Positions 27,334 to 36,929 are shown, numbered from the stretch's first letter. The stretch: 64,000 nt of DNA from Salicibibacter cibi (GCF_016495865.1 NZ_CP054706.1:3100001-3164000); one strand, 5' to 3'. Notes: generated from the sequence alone by a model not told the origin. Translations and numbers: made by a program.

Positions 27334-29023
27334 AGAATATGCAGCATTATTCGGCCCGACAACCGGTGACCGTGTTCGTTTGGCTGACACAGATTTATGG
27401 ATTGAAATCGAACATGATTATACGAGTTATGGCGATGAAGCCATCTTCGGCGGCGGAAAGACGATCCGCGACGGCATGGGGCAAAATGGCAGAGTGACCT
27501 CTGATGAAGCACTCGACCTTGTAATCACGAATGTCGTTATCGTGGACTATACCGGTATTGTAAAAGCAGACATTGGAGTAAAAGATGGTCGTATTATCGA
27601 CATCGGGAAAGCCGGTAACCCGGATACGATGGATGGCGTATCGCCGAAGCTTGTGATCGGTACAGGCACAGAAGTGATGGCCGGCGAAGGTAAAATACTT
27701 ACAGCAGGCGGGGTGGACAGCCATATCCACTTTATCGCACCCCAACAAATGGAAACAGCCATTTCCTCAGGAATTACCACAATGATTGGCGGCGGGACAG
27801 GCCCGGCAACCGGAAGTAAAGCCACTACAAGCACTTCCGGTTCATGGCATATGCACCGTATGCTGGAAGCAGCAGAAGATTTCCCGATTAATGTGGGGTT
27901 TTTAGGGAAAGGCAACGCATCAACCAAAAAGCCCCTCATCGAACAAGTAGAAGCAGGGGCGATTGGCTTAAAACTGCATGAAGATTGGGGATCAACGCCT
28001 GCAGCTATTGACGCATGTATGGATGTGGTCGAAGATCATGATATTCAGGTTGCCATTCATACCGATACATTAAATGAAGCCGGTTATTTGGAGAATACAC
28101 TGGAGGCCATCGGAGATCGCGTCATTCACACCTATCATATTGAGGGAGCAGGCGGCGGCCATGCGCCCGACATCATGAAGCTTGCTTCTTATGCTAATAT
28201 TTTGCCTTCTTCTACTACACCTACCCTACCATATACGGAAAATACGATGGTTGAGCACCTTGACATGATGATGGTGTGCCATCATCTGGATCCAAAGGTT
28301 GAAGAAGACCTGTCATTCAGCCATTCACGTATTCGTGCGGGAACGATAGCCGCAGAAGATATATTACATGATTTAGGAGCCGCAAGTATGACATCCTCCG
28401 ATTCTCAAGCAATGGGGCGAGTCGGGGAAGTCATCATGCGTACATGGCAAACTGCGGACAAAATGAAAAAACAACGCGGCGCTTTACCCGATGATAGCCG
28501 AAGCGATAATCATCGGGTTAAGCGCTACATCGCTAAATATACCGTGAATCCGGCAATTACTCACGGCATCAGCCATGAAGTTGGATCGATCGAGCCCGGG
28601 AAACTTGCTGACCTTGTATTGTGGGAACCTGCATTTTTTGGAGTGAAACCGGAGCTTGTATTCAAGGGAGGGCAAATTGCCAGAGCACAAATGGGAGATC
28701 CGAACGCATCCATCCCAACGCCCCAGCCGGTCTTCATGCGACAAATGTACGCTTCTTACGGAAAAGCAAATGCTTCAACTTCAATTACTTTTATGTCCCA
28801 AGCAGGGATTGCAACTCAACTCCCGAAAAAATTAGGGTTGCAAAAGATAGTTGCCCCGGTGAAACAAACTCGACGGCTAAGTAAGTTGGATATGAAGTTT
28901 AATGATTTGCTCCCTGATATCCAGATCGATCCTCAGACGTATGAGGTCTATGCAAATGGAGAAAAACTTGCGTGTGAACCTGTGAGCGAGCTCCCGCTTG
29001 CACAGAAGTATTTTCTATTTTAG
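27317..29023 (+). CDS. ureC: Urease alpha (catalytic) subunit UreC
   Basis: Catalytic nickel subunit, 568 residues. Visible active-site elements are the ligand histidines in [10 protein letters not shown], the carbamylated lysine in GLKLHEDWG, further histidines in [12 protein letters not shown] and [13 protein letters not shown], the mobile-flap histidine in VCHHLDP, and the aspartate in [10 protein letters not shown]. All are intact. No ureDEFG accessory genes follow. B. subtilis also has only ureABC and yet shows urease activity, so this is not proof of inactivity. Confidence 0.97.
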   Translation: MKLDRREYAALFGPTTGDRVRLADTDLWIEIEHDYTSYGDEAIFGGGKTIRDGMGQNGRVTSDEALDLVITNVVIVDYTGIVKADIGVKDGRIIDIGKAGNPDTMDGVSPKLVIGTGTEVMAGEGKILTAGGVDSHIHFIAPQQMETAISSGITTMIGGGTGPATGSKATTSTSGSWHMHRMLEAAEDFPINVGFLGKGNASTKKPLIEQVEAGAIGLKLHEDWGSTPAAIDACMDVVEDHDIQVAIHTDTLNEAGYLENTLEAIGDRVIHTYHIEGAGGGHAPDIMKLASYANILPSSTTPTLPYTENTMVEHLDMMMVCHHLDPKVEEDLSFSHSRIRAGTIAAEDILHDLGAASMTSSDSQAMGRVGEVIMRTWQTADKMKKQRGALPDDSRSDNHRVKRYIAKYTVNPAITHGISHEVGSIEPGKLADLVLWEPAFFGVKPELVFKGGQIARAQMGDPNASIPTPQPVFMRQMYASYGKANASTSITFMSQAGIATQLPKKLGLQKIVAPVKQTRRLSKLDMKFNDLLPDIQIDPQTYEVYANGEKLACEPVSELPLAQKYFLF

Positions 29024-29028
29024 TGAAA

Positions 29029-29058
29029 GGTTTGCCCCGGGCATGGGGCAAACCTTTA
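29029..29058 (+). terminator. Terminator of ureABC
   Basis: GGTTTGCCCC-gggcat-GGGGCAAACC is a perfect 10-bp stem 5 bases after the ureC stop, followed by a short T-stretch. Confidence 0.85.
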
Positions 29059-29088
29059 TAGAGAGGTCGATTTCCTCGTTAAACGTTA

Positions 29089-29105
29089 TGTTAAATTTTA
29101 TTACA
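29089..29105. promoter_or_regulatory. TnrA/GlnR box 3 upstream of the tnrA-like gene
   Basis: TGTTAAATTTTATTACA fits TGTNA-N7-TNACA perfectly and lies 66 bases before the regulator start, consistent with autoregulation as for B. subtilis tnrA. Confidence 0.85.
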
Positions 29106-29170
29106 TACGAGCCATTATCTATCCTAGAGTAACTATAATGTAGAAAAGACGAGTGAGGGCGGGGATTTTT

Positions 29171-29497
29171 GTGAATTATAAGACGAAAAAACTCATTACG
29201 ATTGGCATTGTGTGTGAAATGACAGGATTAAGCGAGAGGCAAATTCGCTATTATGAGGAAAGAAAACTAATCTTCCCGGAACGCACGAAAGGCGGCACCA
29301 GAAAATATTCCTTTAACGACATTGAGTCACTCATGGATATTGCAGAAAAAATGGATGATGGCATGCAAACCTTTGAAATCAAGCAACTCCATAACAAAAA
29401 CAAAGCCTCTGCTCGTGAGGAAATGATTAAAGGCCAAATCAATGCTCGTTTCGGACAAAACAGAGCCCCATTGGATCAATCGGATAAAAGGCTGTAA
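29171..29497 (+). CDS. tnrA: MerR-family nitrogen regulator, TnrA type
   Basis: TnrA controls nitrogen-limitation genes and is held inactive by feedback-inhibited glutamine synthetase. The 108-residue length fits TnrA (110) better than GlnR (about 135). The HTH reads IGIVCEMTGLSERQIRYYEE with ERTKGGTRKYSFNDIESLMD after it. The short C-terminal tail (MIKGQINARFGQNR) resembles the glutamine synthetase-binding tail of TnrA. Start is a GTG at 29171 after AGGGCGGGG; an upstream GTG at 29153 is less well placed. Its location beside urease, with perfect boxes, points to local nitrogen control. Confidence 0.85.
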   Translation: MNYKTKKLITIGIVCEMTGLSERQIRYYEERKLIFPERTKGGTRKYSFNDIESLMDIAEKMDDGMQTFEIKQLHNKNKASAREEMIKGQINARFGQNRAPLDQSDKRL

Positions 29498-29712
29498 CTG
29501 CTGCCTCACCGGATAATGACTCAGCGCTTTCTACACAAGCATAATAGTTCTAAAAATTGAATTCTCTGATTGTATCACTCGTTTATTTCATCCAAAAACA
29601 CACAAACCATAAACAAATATAGGGTCATCGCAGGCGTGTTGATCACCATAAAATACCTTCTCACAGGTGTCCTATATATTCGATCCTATAGCAATCCAAG
29701 GTATCTTATGTC
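29498..29712. other. Intergenic region downstream of tnrA
   Basis: AT-rich sequence with no recognisable gene; short open frames lack ribosome-binding sites. It leads into a partial mobile element. Confidence 0.4.
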
Positions 29713-29855
29713 TTCGCCATTGCAGCGTCATCCCTCCGTCCGTTACCAGAAGTGCAAGGTTTTTTGCTTATAGGTTGGATTTCCTTGCATCCAACTTTGA
29801 CAACACCAACGGAAAATGCTTATGTGCCAGCCTTTTTCCATTATTCAGCAGTCCC
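29713..29855 (-). mobile_element. Miniature inverted-repeat element, partial copy E
   Basis: In minus orientation, from GGGACTGCTGAATAATGG (ending at 29855) to GAGACT-side sequence CTGCAATGGCGA at 29713. About half of the element is present: the left terminal repeat survives and the right half is missing. No target duplication can be scored. Confidence 0.75.
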
Positions 29856-29919
29856 TGACTATAAGGGGGCATTGCTCCCCTTCCCTATACAGTATTATTC
29901 ATGATGAATTAGTAACATT

Positions 29920-30111
29920 TTATATTTGGTTAATAACATCCCGGTATTTACCGACGAATTTTAATTCTTGAGTTTGAGTAACCACATAACGACAATTGCG
30001 TTCGTTCGATAAACGATCACCTTTTTTTGCATGGTTTCCTGACCAACGGATCAGTCCCACCAAATAGCTGTGTTTTTTTCCCGAATCAAGATATTTTGCA
30101 GAAAACCTACT
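29920..30111 (-). pseudogene. Possible C-terminal gene remnant, unknown
   Basis: A frame of about 62 codons without a start codon reads AKYLDSGKKHSYLVGLIRWS, then GNHAKKGDRLSNERNCRYVV, and ends KYRDVINQI. It begins right at the end of the isomerase gene and has protein-like composition. It may be the tail of a deleted gene. Chance is not excluded, and no family is recognised. Confidence 0.25.
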
Positions 30112-31018
30112 GCCTTTTTAAAACCTTCCTCGGGGTCATAAGTGCGTCTTCATGTTCAATGCTAATAACTCCGTCATAATCCACAGCTTGCAGTGCACTG
30201 ATCATCTCTTTCCATTTTTCCTCACCATGACCATAGCCGATCGTTCGAAAATGCCACGAGCGATCGAGAACTTGGCTATAAGGTTTTGTGTCCAGAACGC
30301 CATTAGTCTTGATATTTTGATCGTCCAAGTAAGTATCCTTGGCATGTACATGATAGATGGCTTGCTCTTTTCCGAATGCTTTAATCATAGCGATAGGATC
30401 TACTTGTTGCCAAAAAAGATGACTTGGGTCAAAATTTAAGCCAATTGTTTCCCCAACGGCTTCCCTAAGACGAAACATATTTTCAGTATTATACACGACA
30501 AATCCCGTATGGGGTTCAATCGCAATTCTTACCCCATATTTTTGAGCCTGTTCAGCTATCTGTTGCCAATAAGGGATGACTTTTTCTGACCATTGCCACT
30601 CCAGAAGATCGCGATATTCAGCTGGCCACGTGGATGTGACCCAGTTTGGATAGCGGGCATGATCGGAATCCCCGGGGCAACCTGCGAACGTTACAATCGT
30701 ATCCACTTCCAGCTCATTGGCCACCTTGATAGTGTTAAGTAAATCTTGGTGATCAGATTGGCTAATATCTTTGTTCGGATGCAAAGGGTTTCCATGAGCA
30801 CTTAATGCATCGATCTGCATAGAGCGATCCAGGAGCATATTTTTCATTTTTTTCACTTGAGCGGGATCTTCCAATAAATGTTTTGGATTACAGTGATCAT
30901 TCCCAGGGAATCCCCCGCAACCGATTTCTACATGATGAATCCCATGCGCTAAAATATGGTCAAGGGCTTGATCAAGAGGTCGGTCAGCAAATAAAACCGT
31001 AAACACACCCAGGTTCAT
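30107..31018 (-). CDS. Sugar phosphate isomerase/epimerase-like TIM barrel
   Basis: A 303-residue xylose-isomerase-like TIM barrel. Metal- and substrate-binding residues are seen in HHVEIGCGGFPGN, IDALSAHGNPLHP, VTFAGCPGD, IAIEPHTGF, LNFDPSHLFWQ and VHAKDTYLD, ending VISIEHEDALM. It is the last gene of a minus-strand cluster with a Gfo/Idh dehydrogenase and a ribose-type ABC importer. That context suggests catabolism of a sugar, sugar acid or inositol derivative. The substrate cannot be told from the sequence. Confidence 0.85.
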   Translation of the reverse strand: MNLGVFTVLFADRPLDQALDHILAHGIHHVEIGCGGFPGNDHCNPKHLLEDPAQVKKMKNMLLDRSMQIDALSAHGNPLHPNKDISQSDHQDLLNTIKVANELEVDTIVTFAGCPGDSDHARYPNWVTSTWPAEYRDLLEWQWSEKVIPYWQQIAEQAQKYGVRIAIEPHTGFVVYNTENMFRLREAVGETIGLNFDPSHLFWQQVDPIAMIKAFGKEQAIYHVHAKDTYLDDQNIKTNGVLDTKPYSQVLDRSWHFRTIGYGHGEEKWKEMISALQAVDYDGVISIEHEDALMTPRKVLKRQ

Positions 31019-31043
31019 AGGATCATTCCTCCACTTCTATCGT

Positions 31044-32183
31044 TTAACCATTGCTTTTTTCTACCATTTCCCATGTCCGTGTTTTCACGGAATTCTCTAC
31101 CGCTTCCAAAACTTGCTGGCAGCGAAGTCCATCTTCAAAATTAGGATAAACAGGTTTTTGACGCGTGATCGCGTCTGCTAGATCATTGGCTTGGTGTGTA
31201 AATGCATGCTCATATCCGATTAAATGCCCGGGAGGCCACCATGCCTTCATATAATCATGAGCATCCGGTTCGGTCACAAGAATGGTTCTATATCCCTGTA
31301 CGTGTTCTTCATCTTCGTTTGAAAAAAATTGCAGCTCATTCATTCTTTCAAAATCGAAAACGATCGATCCCCTGGACCCATTAATTTCTATATAGTTTTT
31401 ATTCTTGCGACCAGTGGCATAACGGGTAGCCTCAATGTTGCCTACAGCCCCATTGTCAAATCGGGCCAGAAAAAGCGTCGTATCATCGACGGTTACGTCT
31501 CTTTTACCCTCTTTGCCATTATCGACAGGACGCTCTTTTACAAATGTTTCAGACATTCCAATTACTTCAGCAAACTCACCGACAAGATAGCGAGCCAAAT
31601 CTACAATATGGGCATTTAAATCACCGTGGGCTCCGGAACCGGCTACATTTTTGTCTAATCTCCAGGCAAAAGGAGACTGGGGATCGGCAAGCCAATCTTG
31701 TAAATAGTGCGCACGCATGTGATAAATGTTCCCTATCCGCGCCTCAGCGATCATACGTTTAGCTAAAGCAATAGCAGGTACACGACGATAGTTAAAACTA
31801 ACCATATGTTGCACACCGGCATCGGTAACCGCCTTCAACATTTCTTTGGCATCACTTACATTTAAGGCCATGGGCTTTTCGGTTAAAACATGCTTCCCTG
31901 CTTTCGCAGCTGCAATCGCAATATCCTTATGCGTATTACTCGGTGTAACGATATCGATAAGATCAATGTCGTCGCGCTCGACCACCGATCGCCAATCCGT
32001 TTCAGAAGATTCCCAACCGTACGTATGAGCCGCTGCCTTTACGCTTTCTTCGTTTCTGCCGCATATCGCTTTTAATTGAAAAGGATCTTGTGGCTCAAAA
32101 TAAAAATTTGTATTTTTGTAGGCTTGCGTATGTGCTTTTCCCATAAATTTGTACCCGATCAATCCTACTTTTATATAAGTCAA
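31044..32183 (-). CDS. Gfo/Idh/MocA-family NAD(P)-dependent dehydrogenase
   Basis: A 379-residue oxidoreductase with an N-terminal Rossmann fold (VGLIGYKFMGKAHTQAYKN) and the family motif TEKPMALNVSDA; the lysine of EKP is catalytic. The C-terminal domain has GDLNAHIVDLARYLVG with the conserved histidine. It lies 25 bases before the isomerase and 13 after the permease gene, clearly in one operon. It probably oxidises a sugar or inositol-type alcohol imported by the ABC system. Confidence 0.87.
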   Translation of the reverse strand: MTYIKVGLIGYKFMGKAHTQAYKNTNFYFEPQDPFQLKAICGRNEESVKAAAHTYGWESSETDWRSVVERDDIDLIDIVTPSNTHKDIAIAAAKAGKHVLTEKPMALNVSDAKEMLKAVTDAGVQHMVSFNYRRVPAIALAKRMIAEARIGNIYHMRAHYLQDWLADPQSPFAWRLDKNVAGSGAHGDLNAHIVDLARYLVGEFAEVIGMSETFVKERPVDNGKEGKRDVTVDDTTLFLARFDNGAVGNIEATRYATGRKNKNYIEINGSRGSIVFDFERMNELQFFSNEDEEHVQGYRTILVTEPDAHDYMKAWWPPGHLIGYEHAFTHQANDLADAITRQKPVYPNFEDGLRCQQVLEAVENSVKTRTWEMVEKSNG

Positions 32184-32196
32184 AAAACCACCTCAT

Positions 32197-33168
32197 TTAT
32201 TCTTTTTTTTGAAATACAACAGCAATAATAATCACTAATCCTGTTACAAAACCTTGCAAGTATGGAGAAACATTCATTAAATTCATCATGTTATTTAAAA
32301 TGCCCAGTATCAACACACCAAAAAGCGTGCCGATCACTTTTCCGCGCCCTCCGGTCATCCGTGTGCCACCGATGATAACGGCAGCTATGGCATCCAATTC
32401 ATAAAGTTGTCCGGAACTAGAAGAGGAAATCGAATTTAGACGGGAAGTCTCGATAATCGCCGCAACACTTACGAGCATTCCCGCCAGGGTATACACGGCA
32501 ATCTTAATCCGATCTACACGAATCCCTGATAAAAGCGCACCTTTTTCATTGCTGCCAATCGCATACACATAACGTCCAAAACGCGTTTGCTGCAATAAGA
32601 TAAAAACAAGCACCGCCATCAACCCGAAAATAAAAATCGGCGATTGAATCGCTCCGATACTGCTATTTGAAATGGCACTAAATCCGTCTACTTCGCCGGA
32701 AATACTGCCGCCGTCTGACGTATACAAGGCAATCGAGCGGGCAGCAGCCATCATCCCCAACGTAGCAATAAATGCAGCAATCTTTAATTTTGCGACCATA
32801 AAGCCGTTAAGAAAACCTGTAAATGCCCCAACGGCCAATGCCGTTATAATCGCGATAAAAATGCTCCCAGAAGCATTTAGGGCAATGACTGTAAGTACAC
32901 CAACTAAGGCCAAAACAGATCCCACGGATAAATCTATCCCGCCTGACAACATTATCATCGTCATTCCTAAAGCAATGACACCGATAATGGAAACTTGCAT
33001 TAAAATATTCATCAAATTGCTAAATTCCAAAAATCTAGGGCTCAAGATGGAGGAAGCAACAAAAAGAATTAAAAATGCGATAATAACGCTGTATTCTGTC
33101 CATATCCAAGAAAGCCGGCGATTCCATTTTTTCGCTTTTTTGGCCGGTTCCAACTCTGGCTCTGCCAT
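32197..33168 (-). CDS. Ribose-type ABC transporter permease (RbsC-like)
   Basis: A 323-residue permease of the CUT2/RbsC class with about ten hydrophobic segments. MLSGGIDLSVGSVLALVGVL and AVIIGGTRMTGGRGKVIGTL are the family signatures. The ATG at 33168 follows GGGGGCG; the upstream frame reads into the ATPase gene. It forms the membrane pore for the sugar bound by the lipoprotein encoded at 34743. Confidence 0.92.
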   Translation of the reverse strand: MAEPELEPAKKAKKWNRRLSWIWTEYSVIIAFLILFVASSILSPRFLEFSNLMNILMQVSIIGVIALGMTMIMLSGGIDLSVGSVLALVGVLTVIALNASGSIFIAIITALAVGAFTGFLNGFMVAKLKIAAFIATLGMMAAARSIALYTSDGGSISGEVDGFSAISNSSIGAIQSPIFIFGLMAVLVFILLQQTRFGRYVYAIGSNEKGALLSGIRVDRIKIAVYTLAGMLVSVAAIIETSRLNSISSSSSGQLYELDAIAAVIIGGTRMTGGRGKVIGTLFGVLILGILNNMMNLMNVSPYLQGFVTGLVIIIAVVFQKKE

Positions 33169-33169
33169 G

Positions 33170-34666
33170 TTATCGCCCCCTTTTTGAGCCTGTGGCATAA
33201 CTCATGATTTCATCATCCGTCGCTTCTTCACCATCAAATTGTGCCGTTACTTCCCCTTGGTACATAACATGAATGGTGTGACAAACTTTTCGGATTTCAG
33301 GCGCTTCCGACGATAAAATAATCACAGCCTTTCCCTGCGCAGCCAATGAAACAATATGTTGGTAGATTTCACGCCTGGCTCCGACATCAATTCCTTGCGT
33401 CGGGTTATCAAAGATAATAATATCTGCATTCACTTCAAGCCATTTGGCAATGACCACCTTTTGTTGATTCCCGCCGCTTAACTTGTCGATCGTCGTTCTC
33501 GGGTTAGGCACTTTTATATTTAACTTGCGTTGGTAAAAGTTGAACCTTTCTCTTTCAGCCTTTCCTCTAATAAATCCTGCTTTTTCAAAATGGGCCATCG
33601 ATGATAGGCTCATGTTTTGGATGACGTTAAGATCCTTAATGATCGCATTCTCTTTTCGGTCTTTAGGAACAAGTCCCATCCCTGCTTTTAATGCTTGTTT
33701 CGGATGATTGATGGTGACAACCCGATCGAATATTTTGATTTGACCGTTGTATTTCTTTCGAAACCCGTACAAACTTTCAAAAAGCTCCGTTCGTCCGTCA
33801 CCTGCTAATCCTGTAAAACCAACAATCTCTCCTTGTCGGACGGTAAAATTTATATCCTTAAAAAAACCTTCGCGCGTCAAATTCTTCACTTCTAATGCCG
33901 TCTGTCCAAATGGATGCGACTCTGTTAAGCGCTCATCGGAGACAGATTTCCCCACCATCATCTTGGTTATTTCGTCCAGATGATCATGTTTCATACGGTT
34001 GCTTCCTACGATTTTGCCATCGCGTAATACAGTATAGGTGTCACACACGGCCTCGATCTCTTTTAATTTATGGGAGATATAAATGATGGAAACGCCAGTC
34101 TGTTTAAGGTTTTTCATTAATGCAAACAGACGATGGACCTCGTGTTCCGCTAAAGCTGTCGTCGGTTCATCCATAATAATCAGCCTGGATTTATGTAAGA
34201 GTGCCCTTGCAATTTCTATCATTTGTTTGTATGAAGTATCCAAATGACGGACGTACGCCTTTGGATAAATATTAACACCTAGTTGCGTTAAAATTTCATT
34301 TGTTCTTTTGCACATTTCTTCAACTTTCACAAAACCAAACTGATTCTTAAGTTCAGCGCCCAAAAACATATTTTCATATACGCGCAGGTCGGAAACGACA
34401 TTGAGTTCCTGGTGGATAAAACTGATCCCGTAGGATTGAGAAGTTCTATGATTTGTCATCTCTACTGTCTGCCCATCTAAAACGATGTCACCTTCATCCG
34501 GGTGATGAAGACCCCCTAATATATTCATTAACGTGGACTTGCCTGCACCATTCTCTCCTAACAAAGCATGAATTTCCCCGTGTTCCACATTGATGGAGGC
34601 ATTTTTCAATACCGGTACATGATTGAAAGATTTATTGATATGTTCCATGGACAATAAGGACGACAT
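33170..34666 (-). CDS. Ribose-type ABC transporter ATPase (RbsA-like, duplicated domains)
   Basis: A 498-residue protein with two ATPase domains. The first has Walker A GENGAGKST and Walker B LIIMDEPTTAL. The second has the usual degenerate Walker A (GLAGDGRTE) and the signature LSGGNQQKVVIAKWL. That pairing is typical of CUT2 importers. The ATG at 34666 follows AAAGGGTGG; an ATG 6 bases upstream overlaps the site. The stop is one base before the permease start. Confidence 0.93.
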   Translation of the reverse strand: MSSLLSMEHINKSFNHVPVLKNASINVEHGEIHALLGENGAGKSTLMNILGGLHHPDEGDIVLDGQTVEMTNHRTSQSYGISFIHQELNVVSDLRVYENMFLGAELKNQFGFVKVEEMCKRTNEILTQLGVNIYPKAYVRHLDTSYKQMIEIARALLHKSRLIIMDEPTTALAEHEVHRLFALMKNLKQTGVSIIYISHKLKEIEAVCDTYTVLRDGKIVGSNRMKHDHLDEITKMMVGKSVSDERLTESHPFGQTALEVKNLTREGFFKDINFTVRQGEIVGFTGLAGDGRTELFESLYGFRKKYNGQIKIFDRVVTINHPKQALKAGMGLVPKDRKENAIIKDLNVIQNMSLSSMAHFEKAGFIRGKAERERFNFYQRKLNIKVPNPRTTIDKLSGGNQQKVVIAKWLEVNADIIIFDNPTQGIDVGARREIYQHIVSLAAQGKAVIILSSEAPEIRKVCHTIHVMYQGEVTAQFDGEEATDDEIMSYATGSKRGR

Positions 34667-34742
34667 GGTCATCCACCCTTTCCATTAGAATCAAAAAGGG
34701 AACACAACATTTTTTCACTCTATTGTATTCCCATGAATTAAA

Positions 34743-35723
34743 CTAAAATGACGCGTCCTCATAATGTTCATCTGCATTTTCATCTGTTACTTCGGTGGCT
34801 TCCAGTAGCACTTCTTCCTCCTCAGGATCTTCCCCTTGTGCTAGATCTGCTGCCAATCGAATCCCTTCTTCACTCATGAAAGGCGGGTACAAGAAAGTAG
34901 CCGTAATCAAGCTATCTTCGTCCTCAATATGTTCGTAAGTCTCTGTTTCTCCTCCTGCGCCTGTGATGTACTGCACATCCTCTCGCCCTGCCTCTTCAAT
35001 CGCTTGCAATACACCAAATGCCATACCATCATCTTGGGTGTAGACCGCATCAATGTTGTCTTGAGCCTGTAAAACATTTTGCATAACATCCAAAGAGGTT
35101 TCTGTTGAGAAGTCCCCATCCTGGGAAGCGACGACTTCAATACCGCCCTCGTCTTCAATCGCTTCTTCAAAACCGGCGCTACGTTGTTCCGTTACCGAGT
35201 TAGGTGGCCCTGTAATTTCCACAACATCCCCTTCCCCATCCAGTTGGTCAATGAGATATTGACCGGCATTATAACCGATACCCTCATTATCCCCGGTAAC
35301 AACCACATCGGCGGCATCGTTTTCCAACTCCCGGTCCACGACGACTAAGGGAATATCCGCGTCAGCCACATTCTGTCCAGCCGGCGTTAATGCAGCCGAT
35401 TCGATAGGGAGAAGGACCAATGCATCTACATCCTGGGAAATTAAATCATCGACGTCATTCGCTTGCTCATTGGGGTCCTCAGCATTGGTCATCACATAAT
35501 CGATGCCTTTATTTTCTGAAATTTCATTCGCTTCCGTTTCGGCATGATCAATTAAAGCGCCCATCCACCCGTGAGTGGCAGAAGGTAAAGATATTCCGAT
35601 TGTAAGATCAGAATCCTCAGTACCCTCGCCATCTTCACCCTCACCAGTTGCTTCCTCATCTCCACATGCGGACAAACATATGACTGTACCCAAGGCCATA
35701 CTCAAAACCCATCCTTTTCTCAT
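34743..35723 (-). CDS. Sugar-binding lipoprotein (RbsB-like)
   Basis: A 326-residue periplasmic-binding-protein-like lipoprotein. Signal peptide MRKGWVLSMALGTVICLSAC has a lipobox LSAC with Cys20. A strongly acidic linker (DEEATGEGEDGEGTEDSD) follows, then the type 1 fold with LTIGISLPSATHGWMGALID, DALVLLPIES and DIPLVVVDREL. ATG at 35723, 7 bases after GGGGGAT. First gene of the transport operon; a LacI-type operator lies 37 bases upstream. Confidence 0.9.
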   Translation of the reverse strand: MRKGWVLSMALGTVICLSACGDEEATGEGEDGEGTEDSDLTIGISLPSATHGWMGALIDHAETEANEISENKGIDYVMTNAEDPNEQANDVDDLISQDVDALVLLPIESAALTPAGQNVADADIPLVVVDRELENDAADVVVTGDNEGIGYNAGQYLIDQLDGEGDVVEITGPPNSVTEQRSAGFEEAIEDEGGIEVVASQDGDFSTETSLDVMQNVLQAQDNIDAVYTQDDGMAFGVLQAIEEAGREDVQYITGAGGETETYEHIEDEDSLITATFLYPPFMSEEGIRLAADLAQGEDPEEEEVLLEATEVTDENADEHYEDASF

Positions 35724-35759
35724 CACCGTATCCCCCTTTATTTTTTGATTACGCTCCCC

Positions 35760-35775
35760 TTGTAAACGATTACAA
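35760..35775. promoter_or_regulatory. LacI-family operator (also fits the cre consensus) before the sugar ABC operon
   Basis: TTGTAAACGATTACAA has arms TTGTAA/TTACAA and differs by one base from the core of the palindrome upstream of the lacI-type gene (TGTAATCGATTACA). It also satisfies the CcpA cre pattern TGNAANCGNNNNCA, so both the local repressor and CcpA could bind. Confidence 0.7.
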
Positions 35776-35847
35776 TTGCAGTTAAGGACAGCGCTCTACT
35801 ATTAATACTTTTATATTTAATAACAGAGCGCTAACCTTAATTGCTTT

Positions 35848-36837
35848 TTATCCTGATGTAGACTCTCGAATAACTAATTCATGATCCAAAACAATGCTTT
35901 CAACATTTTCTCCTTTGATTCTTTTGATGAGCATTTCTACTGCAATTGTGCCCATTTTATACATTGGCTGAGCAATTGTTGTAAGAGCAGGGTTGGTCAT
36001 ATTCGAAAAATTAATTTTATCAAAACCGACCACTGCGATATCATCCGGCACATGTAAACCCTGTGCATGTATTTCCTTTAATGCGCCAATCGCCAATAAA
36101 TCAGATACAGCGAATATGGCTGTTGGCGGATCGTTTAACGTTAAGATATTTTTCACCGCTTGCTGCCCATACTCAAATCCTAAGTGCTCGGTATGGTAGA
36201 TATACTCCTTTCTAACAGCAATCCCTTGCTCTTCTAAAGCTCTTTGATACCCTTTTTTCCGTTGGCGAGCATAAAGATATTTTCCATTTGAATTTATTAA
36301 TGCAATTTTTTCATTTCCGATCTTAATTAAATGCTTTACGGCCTTATACGATGCTGCTTCATTATCGATCGTCACATAAGGAATTTCACCTTCGGCTGTG
36401 TACTCACTGCATTGTATAATGGCATGTTTTTCAGCCAAGTCCATAAGAGCTTCCATGTTTACAGCCGGATCCATCGAAATAATTCCATCAGCCATTTTTG
36501 TTCTTATCAGATCGAAATAAATATTTTCCCTTTCGGGACTGGAGTCTGTTTCGCATAACAAAATATTATAATTGTGACTGATGGCGATGCTTTCAATCCC
36601 TTTAATTATATCGAAATAAAATGGATTAGAAATCTCGGGAATAAGGACTAAAAGCAAGCGACTTTCGGATTTTCTTAGGTTTCTGCCGAGCATACTTGGT
36701 TGATAATTCAATTTTTGGATGGCTTCTTCTACCTTCATTCTTGTTTTAGCCGTAACTGCATTTTGTTCATGTAACACGCGTGAGACTGTAGCTACAGATA
36801 CACCTGCTTCTTTTGCAACCCGTTGAATATTTACCAT
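35848..36837 (-). CDS. LacI/GalR-family repressor of the sugar ABC operon
   Basis: A 329-residue regulator with an N-terminal HTH (IQRVAKEAGVSVATVSRVLH) and a sugar-binding domain (LLVLIPEISNPFYFDIIKGI ... IAVVGFDKINFSNMTNPALT). It is transcribed in the same direction as the ABC operon but starts upstream of it, and a matching palindrome precedes both. That implies autoregulation and control of the transporter. The inducer is unknown. Ribosome-binding site AGGGG is weak. Confidence 0.9.
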   Translation of the reverse strand: MVNIQRVAKEAGVSVATVSRVLHEQNAVTAKTRMKVEEAIQKLNYQPSMLGRNLRKSESRLLLVLIPEISNPFYFDIIKGIESIAISHNYNILLCETDSSPERENIYFDLIRTKMADGIISMDPAVNMEALMDLAEKHAIIQCSEYTAEGEIPYVTIDNEAASYKAVKHLIKIGNEKIALINSNGKYLYARQRKKGYQRALEEQGIAVRKEYIYHTEHLGFEYGQQAVKNILTLNDPPTAIFAVSDLLAIGALKEIHAQGLHVPDDIAVVGFDKINFSNMTNPALTTIAQPMYKMGTIAVEMLIKRIKGENVESIVLDHELVIRESTSG

Positions 36838-36873
36838 TTTATTCTCTTATTCCCCTATTGGTAGTATTTAATT

Positions 36874-36893
36874 AAATGTAATCGATTACATTT
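36874..36893. promoter_or_regulatory. Perfect 20-bp palindromic operator upstream of the LacI-type gene
   Basis: AAATGTAATCGATTACATTT is its own reverse complement over all 20 bases and lies 37 bases before the repressor start. The central CG is typical of LacI/GalR operators. Confidence 0.8.
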
Positions 36894-36929
36894 ATGGTAA
36901 CTGCTTAACAGTTGTCTGTCAATATGAGA

